DNA of 49,335 nt from Zoogloeaceae bacterium (GTDB lineage: Bacteria > Pseudomonadota > Gammaproteobacteria > Burkholderiales > Rhodocyclaceae): NCBI GenBank assembly GCA_031258715.1, contig JAIRMN010000127.1:1-49335 (forward strand), given 5' to 3'. Below the pieces are notes generated by a model that had not been told where the DNA came from, did no database searches, and was given only the letters and a program-made list of their open reading frames with translations. Numbering within the stretch: position 1 is the first letter of the stretch; every line of letters starts with the position of its first letter. The translations under genes and the position numbers were made by a program. Of this stretch, positions 1 through 7,741 are shown piece after piece.

Positions 1-26
1 GCGTCTATGTGTTTGTAATAAGCCAT
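1..26 (-). CDS. 5' end of a further provirus gene, cut by window edge (MAYYKHIDA...)
   Basis: Reverse strand reads GAGGAACCCAAAAAATGGCTTATTACAAACACATAGACGC: RBS-like GAGGA plus ATG directly downstream of the glycine-rich ORF stop. Confidence 0.4.
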
Positions 27-38
27 TTTTTGGGTTCC

Positions 39-737
39 TCACCATTCGACCACGACAATGCCCGCGCCGCCCGCGTTAGACCCGCTAGTGCCTTTCAATC
101 CGCCGCCGCCGCCTCCGCCGCCCGCGCCGTATTGCGCGCCCACGCCGCCCGCGCCGGGGTTTCCATTCGTCGATGCTTTTCCACCTGCCCCGCCGCCTCC
201 GAAAAGTGAATTCCCGCCCGCGCCGCCGCCGCCCGCCGCGCCGCCTATATCGTAAATGCCCGTTCCTGAACTCGCTCTTCCCAATACACCCTTACCGCCT
301 TCTCCGACAACGCCGCCGCCGCGCCAATTGCTTTCTCCAAAACCCGACGCCCCGCCCGCTCCGCCCGCCGCGCCGCCCGCGCCTACTACTACCGCATGAC
401 TTTCGCCCGGAACGACATCCAACTTAAGCGCATATGCCGACTTGCCCGCGCCGCCGCCGTTTCCGCCGTCTCCGCCATAACCTCCATTGCTTTCATCATA
501 ATTGCCGTAACCCCCGGCGCTACCGCCCGCGCCGCCGCCGACTATCGTGACATAGACGCGCGTCACGCCGGGCGGAACCGTGAAAGTGCCATTCGCATTG
601 AAGACCTGCCGACCCGTCAAGGATTTTTCGCCGCCCGTCCTGGCGAAAACCCAATCCGCCGATACCGGCCTTGCGCCCCGGTAATCCAGCGCCGGATTTT
701 CGGCAAGCGTCACGGCGGGAACCGATGAAATGCCCAT
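39..737 (-). CDS. Glycine-rich phage spike/adhesin-like protein (232 aa)
   Basis: ORF with 'FTVPPGVTRVYVTIVGGGAGG' and a long GG-rich C-terminal domain ending 'GGAGIVVVEW', typical of phage glycine-rich receptor-binding domains. Confidence 0.7.
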   Translation of the reverse strand: MGISSVPAVTLAENPALDYRGARPVSADWVFARTGGEKSLTGRQVFNANGTFTVPPGVTRVYVTIVGGGAGGSAGGYGNYDESNGGYGGDGGNGGGAGKSAYALKLDVVPGESHAVVVGAGGAAGGAGGASGFGESNWRGGGVVGEGGKGVLGRASSGTGIYDIGGAAGGGGAGGNSLFGGGGAGGKASTNGNPGAGGVGAQYGAGGGGGGGGLKGTSGSNAGGAGIVVVEW

Positions 738-740
738 TTT

Positions 741-1304
741 TCAACCCTCAATCACAAGCGCGGACGCGCCGTCCGCGTCCGCCAGCGCCCGTACTTCGTT
801 CGACGTGCAAAAGCTGTCCGTCGAAAAACTGCCGCCCGGATAGAGTTTCACGCCCGCGCCATCTACCGCCACGCCCGAAAACGACAAATAAATCGTCTGC
901 GACACGGAAAGATTCTGAATCAGCAGGTAATGCCGGGATTCATTCTCCGGCAATAACTGAACGTCCTCTTCGCTATTGACCGTTTCCACGAATTGGGAGA
1001 AGACGCCGTTATTATTGACGACATTGACGTTTCCGACCGGCGGCGTGTCATACGCTACGTTTGATGCGTTACGAATGACGAATTGCAGGTTCTGCCCGGT
1101 ATTCGAGATTATCTTGATTCCGTCGAATTCATCGGCGAATATTTCGGCGTAACCGCCCTTCACGCCCTCTGCCCGCGCAATCTCCGAACCCCTTGCGTAA
1201 TAGATGACCGTGACTTCGCGCTCCGATTCCATCAGCCTGAAAAACTTGCCGACCTCCCGGAATTCCTTGACCTCTCCCGCCGAAACTTTTGTTTTAATGA
1301 ACAT
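741..1304 (-). CDS. Putative phage structural protein (187 aa, MFIKTKVSAGEV...)
   Basis: Frame of the 741..1667 ORF. Start trimmed to the ATG at 1304, preceded by AGGAAGAGAT; upstream residues of the longer ORF overlap the adjacent gene out of frame. Confidence 0.6.
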   Translation of the reverse strand: MFIKTKVSAGEVKEFREVGKFFRLMESEREVTVIYYARGSEIARAEGVKGGYAEIFADEFDGIKIISNTGQNLQFVIRNASNVAYDTPPVGNVNVVNNNGVFSQFVETVNSEEDVQLLPENESRHYLLIQNLSVSQTIYLSFSGVAVDGAGVKLYPGGSFSTDSFCTSNEVRALADADGASALVIEG

Positions 1305-1305
1305 G

Positions 1306-1674
1306 CTATCTCTTCCTGCCAAAATAAAGCGCCGCGACGCCCGCCGCCGCAAGGATGACGATTGTTTTCTGGTCAATCTGCCCTTCCCTGTCGTTCGCCG
1401 CCGTATTGACGGATTGAAGCCCGGCTTGCGCCGAATCCGAAATCTCCCTGACCATTTCGCCGCCGCCGATGAAAATCCCCTCCGCCAAATCCAGAAGCCG
1501 CCCGAATCCTTCGCCGTTCGTCGCGTCCTGCGTGATATTGACGACCGCGCCCGAAGCGTTATCCGTTGATAAGACGGTAGCGTTCGCGTCCGCGACGATT
1601 CGCTTGTCTGTGTTTGTGGACGTTGTATTCGTTTGGCTCGACGATTTTTTAGAAGAGCCGACATCACCCGACAT
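1306..1674 (-). CDS. Small virion membrane protein, C-terminal TM plus basic tail (122 aa)
   Basis: Ends TIVILAAAGVAALYFGRKR; tightly packed in the late operon. Confidence 0.55.
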   Translation of the reverse strand: MSGDVGSSKKSSSQTNTTSTNTDKRIVADANATVLSTDNASGAVVNITQDATNGEGFGRLLDLAEGIFIGGGEMVREISDSAQAGLQSVNTAANDREGQIDQKTIVILAAAGVAALYFGRKR

Positions 1675-2059
1675 TTTTAACCGCCTTTCTCATTACGATT
1701 TCCTGCGCTGTATATCCATGCCTGCCAAGCACACGGGCAGCGCCCGGCCTTTCCACATGCGCCCTTATGCTGGATACCCCCCTAAAGAGAGATTCAGCAT
1801 AGGGTAGGCACAAGTCATAAAGTCCCGCGCTTTTCCCCGTTGCCGCCGCGCCGAACATAACGCCCTCATCTCCATCTATTGCGAGACAGAAAAACGCGAC
1901 CGTTTCGCCATCGCACGTCACCCTAAAAACGCTTGAATTTTTCATGAATTCAAACGCGCTATCAGAAAGTTTTGGATAGGTTTTATTCATCGTTTTTTCT
2001 ACCTCTTCAGACCATTCCGAAGGCGAGATAATGAAATCCGTCATTTTTTCTTTGTCCAT
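1664..2059 (-). CDS. GNAT-like small protein in structural operon (131 aa)
   Basis: GNAT-like C-terminal region 'SIRAHVERPGAARVLGRHGYTAQEIVMRKAV'; overlaps neighbours as in a phage operon. Confidence 0.5.
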   Translation of the reverse strand: MDKEKMTDFIISPSEWSEEVEKTMNKTYPKLSDSAFEFMKNSSVFRVTCDGETVAFFCLAIDGDEGVMFGAAATGKSAGLYDLCLPYAESLFRGVSSIRAHVERPGAARVLGRHGYTAQEIVMRKAVKNVG

Positions 2060-2325
2060 CCAATGACTGCGATAGCGGCAATTCCTAGTACTATGTATTT
2101 CGCCAGGTCAGAACCTTCCGTGCTCTGCGAACGCGACGCGCTGGCGCTGCTCCCGCTTGTCGAGACTGTCCATCCGCTATTATCGAACCCGACGCGCGAC
2201 CCGAAAGCCTTGCTTTCAAGCGCTGTCGTACTCTCAGGCGATACCGTGTACATTGTCCCCCCCAAACCTCCTCCACTGCCACCGTAGGAAGATAAAGCAT
2301 TCATTACCGCGCTTAGCCATTCCAT
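2041..2325 (-). CDS. Small membrane protein, C-terminal TM plus KKK (94 aa)
   Basis: Ser/Gly-rich N-terminus, ends YIVLGIAAIAVIGWTKKK. Confidence 0.55.
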   Translation of the reverse strand: MEWLSAVMNALSSYGGSGGGLGGTMYTVSPESTTALESKAFGSRVGFDNSGWTVSTSGSSASASRSQSTEGSDLAKYIVLGIAAIAVIGWTKKK

Positions 2326-2326
2326 G

Positions 2327-2476
2327 TTATCTCTTCACAAAGAAATAAATCGCCGCCGCCGCTCCAATGAGCAGCAGCAGCTTTTTGTCGCCGCCGTCCA
2401 ATTCGCCGAAAAACGAAGCGGAAAGCAATTCCTCTTCCCGCTCCGATTTAACGTCGGCGGATTCTTCTTCTTCCAT
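2327..2476 (-). CDS. Small acidic/tail-anchored membrane protein (49 aa)
   Basis: Hand-translated: MEEEESADVKSEREEELLSASFFGELDGGDKKLLLLIGAAAAIYFFVKR*. Below the ORF-track threshold; fits exactly between its neighbours. Confidence 0.55.
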   Translation of the reverse strand: MEEEESADVKSEREEELLSASFFGELDGGDKKLLLLIGAAAAIYFFVKR

Positions 2477-2480
2477 CTCA

Positions 2481-2714
2481 TCAACTCTTCACAATCAACG
2501 CGACGACCAGCACCGCGCCGCCAATCAGCACAATCGGCATCCATTGGGATGACGCGGCGTAATTCAACGCCGCCTGATTCGCCGCCCGCTGCCCCTCGAT
2601 GTACGCGATTCCATCGGTATTGAGTTGCGAGAGCGTCTTCTGCTTGTACAAATCGGCGGCGCTTGTCACCACGCCTTGCAATACGCCATTCCAGCCGCTC
2701 AAAAAATCGTCCAT
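2481..2714 (-). CDS. Small membrane protein, C-terminal TM (77 aa)
   Basis: Ends WMPIVLIGGAVLVVALIVKS; immediately downstream of the capsid gene. Confidence 0.55.
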   Translation of the reverse strand: MDDFLSGWNGVLQGVVTSAADLYKQKTLSQLNTDGIAYIEGQRAANQAALNYAASSQWMPIVLIGGAVLVVALIVKS

Positions 2715-2725
2715 GACGACCCCCT

Positions 2726-3589
2726 TTACAGGTTGCCCAGCGTATCGACGTACTCAACAATCACCGTTCCGTTATCCGCCGCGCCGAAATCAATCAGCCA
2801 TTCAAGCGACCGCGCGTCCTTGGTGTTCAGTACTTCCGCAATCGAGCCATCAACCACGAAATCCACCGTAAAGACGTTTTCCTGAGGAACGCGCCCGGCC
2901 TTGACCTGGCGATATTCGTTTTCTTCCGCCGATTGCTCGAACAATACCAAGCCGTCTTGCTTCAGCGTCAGGAATTCCAGATTCCCGCCGTGAAAGACGT
3001 GAAGCCGCTTGATAATCGCGCCCGATTGCGCCCCGAAAGGCACTTGAAAAGGAAGCCGCCCGCCGTTCGCTTGCGAGTACGGATAACGGAGAATCTTCAG
3101 GAACAAGGCCGCCCAATTGCTATAGGTGCCGTCCGAATTCTTCTTTTGCGCGGATTCAATCAGAATCGGCTTGATGACCGGCGCGTTCGCGCCTTCGATA
3201 TGTACTTCTGTGGTCAGATTCGCGATTCCGTAGGACGTGTCAAAGTTCGTCACCTCACGGTCGAATCTAGAATTCATTGATTCATCTGTGAAATCGATGT
3301 CAAGGAATTTTTCGGATACCGGCTGCCCGCGATACTTCTGCAGGGTTTGGATTTCCGCGCCGCTCGCTTCGATGATGACCTTTCCGTTTGCCTTCAAGCG
3401 AAAAAGCCTGATGTGTTCCGGCGTGAAGCCCTTCACGACGGGATTTTGACCGCCGCCCGTATCCGTCCCGCTGATTTTCATGCGGAAGGTTTCGATCGAC
3501 CGACCCGGCGTAATCGTGGAAGTCGCAACGCCCGTGCCTACCACATTCGAGAATGGCAAGCCTTCCCTCACCAGTGTTCCTAGGCTCAT
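2726..3589 (-). CDS. Major capsid protein, PM2 P2-like double jelly-roll (287 aa)
   Basis: Size and layout resemble PM2 P2 as remembered: 'SNWAALFLKILRYPY..', 'IIKRLHVFHGGNLEFLTLKQDGLVLFEQ', and C-terminal 'VFTVDFVVDGSIAEVLNTKDARSLEWLIDFGAADNGTVIVEYVDTL' versus PM2 'YTIDFMLEGDVYQSVLLDQ...IIVEYMG'. Not verified by search. Confidence 0.72.
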   Translation of the reverse strand: MSLGTLVREGLPFSNVVGTGVATSTITPGRSIETFRMKISGTDTGGGQNPVVKGFTPEHIRLFRLKANGKVIIEASGAEIQTLQKYRGQPVSEKFLDIDFTDESMNSRFDREVTNFDTSYGIANLTTEVHIEGANAPVIKPILIESAQKKNSDGTYSNWAALFLKILRYPYSQANGGRLPFQVPFGAQSGAIIKRLHVFHGGNLEFLTLKQDGLVLFEQSAEENEYRQVKAGRVPQENVFTVDFVVDGSIAEVLNTKDARSLEWLIDFGAADNGTVIVEYVDTLGNL

Positions 3590-3598
3590 GTCGCCCCC

Positions 3599-3712
3599 TT
3601 ACTTAGGCAGGTACGCGCCGATGAGCGGCACGGAAATGACGTTCCGTTGCAGGTAGGCAACGACCGCGACCGCCGCGACCGCGACAAGACCCGCCTTGAT
3701 GTATGCTTTCAT
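3599..3712 (-). CDS. Very small membrane protein (37 aa)
   Basis: Hand-translated: MKAYIKAGLVAVAAVAVVAYLQRNVISVPLIGAYLPK*; upstream AAAGGGGGAACCAA RBS. Confidence 0.5.
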   Translation of the reverse strand: MKAYIKAGLVAVAAVAVVAYLQRNVISVPLIGAYLPK

Positions 3713-3861
3713 TTGGTTCCCCCTTTGGATGTTGTGAAAAACACGCCCCAAGCATCCTTCCCGCCTTCAAGCCCTGTCAATGACCGGCGAATCATGACGA
3801 ATCGCTGCGTTTCGCCGTGATTTCCATGCCCGCCGCCATGAAATTTTTTTGTAACAGACAC

Positions 3862-3885
3862 AAAAAAACCCGCCGGAGCGGGTTT
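3862..3885 (-). terminator. Rho-independent terminator in the provirus
   Basis: Reverse strand AAACCCGC-TCCG-GCGGGTTTTTTT, an 8-bp stem plus T-run, between the early small ORFs and the capsid operon. Confidence 0.75.
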
Positions 3886-3902
3886 CATGGGCGCGAGGCC
3901 GG

Positions 3903-4058
3903 TCAAAGGAAGAGCTTTACCACCGCGATTGCCGCGCCAAAAATCGCCGCCGTCGCAACGAAGGGATACCATCTCGCCTCCGTCAGTATCTTCATGGTTT
4001 CCGCCATCATCTTGTCTATTTCCGCCTCGAACTTGCGCCGTTCTATGTCTTCCATCAT
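3903..4058 (-). CDS. Small membrane protein (51 aa), possibly holin-like or virion
   Basis: Hand-translated: MMEDIERRKFEAEIDKMMAETMKILTEARWYPFVATAAIFGAAIAVVKLFL*; start overlaps the preceding stop (ATGA). Confidence 0.5.
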   Translation of the reverse strand: MMEDIERRKFEAEIDKMMAETMKILTEARWYPFVATAAIFGAAIAVVKLFL

Positions 4059-4219
4059 GGCCTCCCGTCATTCCGTTTGAAAATTCGCTCGTTTTCCATC
4101 CTGTGCAGCTCAATCGCCAAATCCGTGAATGCCTCCGATGCTTCGCGTAGCGCGTCATAGGCAACCGTCAATTTTTCGGCGAAGAAACGCTCGACTTCGC
4201 GCAGTTCCGATGTGTCCAT
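4055..4219 (-). CDS. Small acidic helical protein (54 aa)
   Basis: Hand-translated: MDTSELREVERFFAEKLTVAYDALREASEAFTDLAIELHRMENERIFKRNDGRP*; strong RBS GAAAGGAGAAAAGAATG. Confidence 0.55.
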   Translation of the reverse strand: MDTSELREVERFFAEKLTVAYDALREASEAFTDLAIELHRMENERIFKRNDGRP

Positions 4220-4433
4220 TCTTTTCTCCTTTCTAAGGAATACCGCGCAAGCCGCGCGGCGGGCGGGAGTTAGAAAACCGGAAAAGAACGGCTAGGGTTA
4301 TTCCCGGTTTCCCGGTGTTGTATTCCCCCTACTCCCGCCCATAGGACGGACGAAACAAAACCGCGAATCTTACGGGCGCGGTTTCCGCTTTTCCGGGTTT
4401 CCTAAGCCCTTGCCCGTATTTTCGCCCGCATTT

Positions 4434-5036
4434 TCAGAATGTCAAGACCCCGCGCTCGACTTCGCGGGAATAGGTGGCGACGCGCAGGTATTCAAGCGGC
4501 GCGAGCGCCCAAACGTCTTCCTTGGTCATGCCCGTTCGTTCCGCGACGTATTCGGCGTCTTTCATCGTGGTTGCCCGGAAAACCACGATGCCGGAGGCGT
4601 TCCCCATCGCGGTCTTGTCCGCCTCCTGCCATCGCTGCGAGATTGCCCAGATGTCTATTCCGCGCTTCATGCCGCGCCTCAAGAGCATCCCCCAATTTCT
4701 CGGCGCCCTTGCCATCGATGTCACGTCCGCCAGTTCCTCCGCGACCGCCGTAACCGGCGCGACAAACCGCCCGGCGTACAGGACGCAGCCCGCCCATAGG
4801 TCGAAGCCCTTGGACAAGTCATCCTGTTCGACATAGGCGACGCGAAGATCACCCTTTCTTTGCGCCGCCGCAACCAGCGCCGCCCGGCTCGTCACGCGCT
4901 CGAATCCGGGCAGCTCGCTCCATTGGCTCTCGACATCCCACACCATCAGGCGCGGCGCTTTTTCTACCGCCCGCATGACATAGACGGTCTTTCCGCTCCT
5001 TGACGCGCCGGAGACGCAAATCAACCGCCCGTCCAT
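4434..5036 (-). CDS. Genome-packaging ATPase, FtsK/HerA (A32/PM2 P9-like) (200 aa)
   Basis: N-terminal Walker A GASRSGKT, Walker B-like 'VTAVAEELADV', later 'IDIWAISQRWQEADKT'. Confidence 0.78.
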   Translation of the reverse strand: MDGRLICVSGASRSGKTVYVMRAVEKAPRLMVWDVESQWSELPGFERVTSRAALVAAAQRKGDLRVAYVEQDDLSKGFDLWAGCVLYAGRFVAPVTAVAEELADVTSMARAPRNWGMLLRRGMKRGIDIWAISQRWQEADKTAMGNASGIVVFRATTMKDAEYVAERTGMTKEDVWALAPLEYLRVATYSREVERGVLTF

Positions 5037-5602
5037 CAGGCCGCCGCCCCGTTTCCGAAAATGACCGTCTTCACGTTGGGCATTTTACCGATGCCGCCGC
5101 CGCTTTCGGCTTCCCGTTCCTTTTGCGCCCGTTGCGCGGGCGCGTCCCCGATGGATTCCGAATGCTTCTTGTACCGCTCCCATCCTTCGCGCCTGTCCCT
5201 TTCATCGCGCAGGACTTGCCAAGCGCCGATTGCCATCGGAAGCGTGGCGACAACGAGACCGGCCTCGCATCCCATGTTTTTCACGCTCCATCCGTATTTC
5301 CTCGCAACCGGCACCGCCGCCGCGCCCCATGCCGCGCAGGCCGCTGGCGTGAAGACTTGCGCGACATCCGGCGCGTAAATCGCCAGCATGGAGCCCAGCA
5401 GACTTGGCACCGCCGCCCATTCCTCCGCTTCAGACGCATCCGCCCGCGCCTCCTCTGCCTTTAGCCGCGATTCCGCCGCGCCAACGGCGTCCGCCGCCGA
5501 TTCCAGCGCGGACAAGGCCGCAATTCTGTCCTCTTCCTGCTCGACGCTTGGCGCTGGCGCGGCGTTTTCCGCTGGCGCCGCGCCCGTTTCCTTCTTTGTC
5601 AT
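5036..5602 (-). CDS. Provirus protein with central hydrophobic segments (188 aa)
   Basis: Stop overlaps the ATPase start (TGATG). Ala/Glu coiled N-terminus, hydrophobic middle. Confidence 0.55.
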   Translation of the reverse strand: MTKKETGAAPAENAAPAPSVEQEEDRIAALSALESAADAVGAAESRLKAEEARADASEAEEWAAVPSLLGSMLAIYAPDVAQVFTPAACAAWGAAAVPVARKYGWSVKNMGCEAGLVVATLPMAIGAWQVLRDERDRREGWERYKKHSESIGDAPAQRAQKEREAESGGGIGKMPNVKTVIFGNGAAA

Positions 5603-5603
5603 G

Positions 5604-5867
5604 TCAATCTCCGAAAATATCCGACAATCCGCCGCGTTTCGCGGCAGGTTTCGCCGCTGGCTCTTGCTGCTGCGATTCTTCGCGTTTCTCCATGCCTACG
5701 CCGTGTTTTTTAAGATAGGCGTCCGATTCCCTGCGCCAGTTATGTTGCACCGTCACGCCGCATCCATCGCACTTGTAATACGCCAGTCCACTCCTGTTTT
5801 TCTTTACGGCGATTCGCTCGCCGCACAGGGCGCACGACCCCCAGCCCGACCGCTCAAGATGCGTCAT
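5604..5867 (-). CDS. Zinc-ribbon protein (87 aa)
   Basis: CALC..(17)..CDGC pattern and acidic C-terminus LSDIFGD. Confidence 0.6.
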   Translation of the reverse strand: MTHLERSGWGSCALCGERIAVKKNRSGLAYYKCDGCGVTVQHNWRRESDAYLKKHGVGMEKREESQQQEPAAKPAAKRGGLSDIFGD

Positions 5868-6054
5868 TTTGGATTACCTCGTATTCTTCATCCAGTCTCG
5901 TGACATACGCTACCGCATCTATCGCGAAAACCAAAGGAAGGATGTATTCCCCCGCTATCGCTTTGACATGAACCGGCATGGTGTCCAATGCCCGGCGCAA
6001 GTCCCGTATTGCAAAATCCATCGATTCTATGCGTCTTTCCCTTTCCTTCGTCAT
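5854..6054 (-). CDS. Small provirus protein overlapping the rep 3' end (66 aa)
   Basis: MTKERERRIESMDFAIRDLRRALDTMP...; GGAGGGTCGGAAATG RBS/start; its stop overlaps the zinc-ribbon start. Confidence 0.5.
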   Translation of the reverse strand: MTKERERRIESMDFAIRDLRRALDTMPVHVKAIAGEYILPLVFAIDAVAYVTRLDEEYEVIQNDAS

Positions 6055-7738
6055 TTCCGACCCTCCATTCCGTTGATATTTCCCCGTCATTTCCTGCCAG
6101 GCTGCGACAGTTATTGACAGAACTCCAAGGGGCGGAAATCTCCGATTTCCGCCCTACTGAACCCGCGCCGCGCGTCCGTATTTCATACCGGTCGCGCCGC
6201 GAGGGAAAAGCCCTTTTTCCGTCCATTACCCCGAAAACGCCCTCCGCCGCCTCGTCCCCGTACTGTGTCGGGTTTGCGGGGTACGCCGCGCCGCGCAGGT
6301 AATCCCAGCGTTCGCCGCGCCGTGTCCGGGCGACGCGAATCTGCATGTCCTTTCGCCGCCGCGCCGCTCCGCCCATTGCTTGCGTGAAGGCGCACCAATC
6401 GCCGGAATCCGCCGCCGCCCGCGCCGCCGCCATCGCGTCTGAATGCGCTTCGTCCGCTTCCATCCGCCGCAATTCGCGCCATACCCCGACCGGCGGTCCT
6501 CCAAACTGCTGGAATTGCCGGATTCTCCATGTCGCCGCCCACGCCTCCACGCGCATGGAACCCGTCACGCCATCGCGCCCCGATTCAAAATCCAATTGCA
6601 CCGCGAACCCATCGATATTCTTGCTGACGTACTTCGCCACATAACCCGCCGCGCTGCCCCGGCTGTAGTCAATATCCACGCATTCCATACGGTTTTCCGC
6701 CGCGCCCGGCTCGTCTCCGTCTTCCAAAAGCGCATAGTGGCGGAAGATTTCCACGAACCGCTTTTCCTGCGCCCTTGGAACGAAGACCATCAGATGCCAA
6801 TGCGGCGTCCCGTCATGGTGCGGCTCCGCGATGCGGAATCCATAGGGCGTGACGCCTTCCTTTTCGAGTTTCTTGTGGATGTTGCCCCATACCATGCATA
6901 GATATTTCTGCGCCGCCTTTGGCGTCTTGCCGTTCCATTTTGGGTTTGCTTCTGGATTTCCATCCGCCGTCCGCATCCGATGGTATGCGGACGGACATGT
7001 AAGCGTCATGAACTTCGCGGCGTCTCCCTCGATTTTGGCGAAGTGCTCGAAACCGGCTATTCTCGTCATGAGTTCGCCGCGCCTGATTCTCGGATTCGCC
7101 ACAGACCGCGCGACAATTTCCGCCATGACGCAGGATTCGCCCGTATCCATGTTTATGGCTTCCATCGCTTCCAGCGCGGCTGCGTTGTTGCGCCGCTGCG
7201 CCATTCGGCGGCGTACGCTTGAATCCGAGGCGTAAGGCTGCGCCCTGACATGCACCTTGCAAAGTTCAATCGCCATTGATTCAATGGCGCGGCACTGCGT
7301 CCCACGCAGCTTTTTTAGCCACCACCGGCCGCACGTCATGCGCCGTATTGCCGGGCGGTCTTCGATTTCGCGCCCCGGCGCGTCAATCCCGTATCTCCCT
7401 GCAAACCGCGCCAAATCGCCGCGAACCGCCGCAACATCACTGCAATTGGATATAGAGGCGATGAAATCCATCGCTTCCATTGCCATTTTTTTTGCGAACA
7501 CCCTAAGTTCGACATCCGATGCATTGAGCGGTATGCGGATTTTTTCGGACTTCTCCGTCATGTCGGCTAGCCATCGGTTCGCCTCGTATTCGCCCGCCGT
7601 GATGCGCCCCGAGCCCGGCGTCATCGCCCGGGCCAACGCGACCTTACGCGCCCATTCCCGCTCTATTTCGCCTGCGAACGAATCCGGAACGACCGCCAGC
7701 CGTTCCCGCGCGAAGGCTTCATCGCTTACGTACCGCAT
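5888..7738 (-). CDS. Rolling-circle replication initiator, phage P2 gpA/Phage_GPA type (616 aa)
   Basis: HUH motif 'HHDGTPHWHLMVFV', two-Tyr motif 'GYVAKYVSKNI', and 'FMTLTCPSAYH'. Confidence 0.85.
   Translation of the reverse strand: MRYVSDEAFARERLAVVPDSFAGEIEREWARKVALARAMTPGSGRITAGEYEANRWLADMTEKSEKIRIPLNASDVELRVFAKKMAMEAMDFIASISNCSDVAAVRGDLARFAGRYGIDAPGREIEDRPAIRRMTCGRWWLKKLRGTQCRAIESMAIELCKVHVRAQPYASDSSVRRRMAQRRNNAAALEAMEAINMDTGESCVMAEIVARSVANPRIRRGELMTRIAGFEHFAKIEGDAAKFMTLTCPSAYHRMRTADGNPEANPKWNGKTPKAAQKYLCMVWGNIHKKLEKEGVTPYGFRIAEPHHDGTPHWHLMVFVPRAQEKRFVEIFRHYALLEDGDEPGAAENRMECVDIDYSRGSAAGYVAKYVSKNIDGFAVQLDFESGRDGVTGSMRVEAWAATWRIRQFQQFGGPPVGVWRELRRMEADEAHSDAMAAARAAADSGDWCAFTQAMGGAARRRKDMQIRVARTRRGERWDYLRGAAYPANPTQYGDEAAEGVFGVMDGKRAFPSRRDRYEIRTRGAGSVGRKSEISAPWSSVNNCRSLAGNDGEISTEWRVGNDEGKGKTHRIDGFCNTGLAPGIGHHAGSCQSDSGGIHPSFGFRDRCGSVCHETG
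6130..6154. promoter_or_regulatory. Perfect 11-bp hairpin with 3-nt loop inside rep (candidate replication origin)
   Basis: GGGCGGAAATC-TCC-GATTTCCGCCC. Confidence 0.4.
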
Positions 7739-7741
7739 GGC

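Noticed and set aside
58-255. Proline-rich plus-strand ORF (PPPPPPPP)
   Set aside because: Complement of the glycine-rich spike coding region.
3709-4164. 151-aa minus ORF in the provirus
   Set aside because: Spans a terminator and two better small genes with RBSs in other frames.
4434-5036. Possible inovirus Zot protein instead of packaging ATPase
   Set aside because: Short (200 aa), no C-terminal TM, no pVIII/pIII-type genes nearby, and a capsid candidate resembling DJR proteins; Zot remains a weaker alternative.
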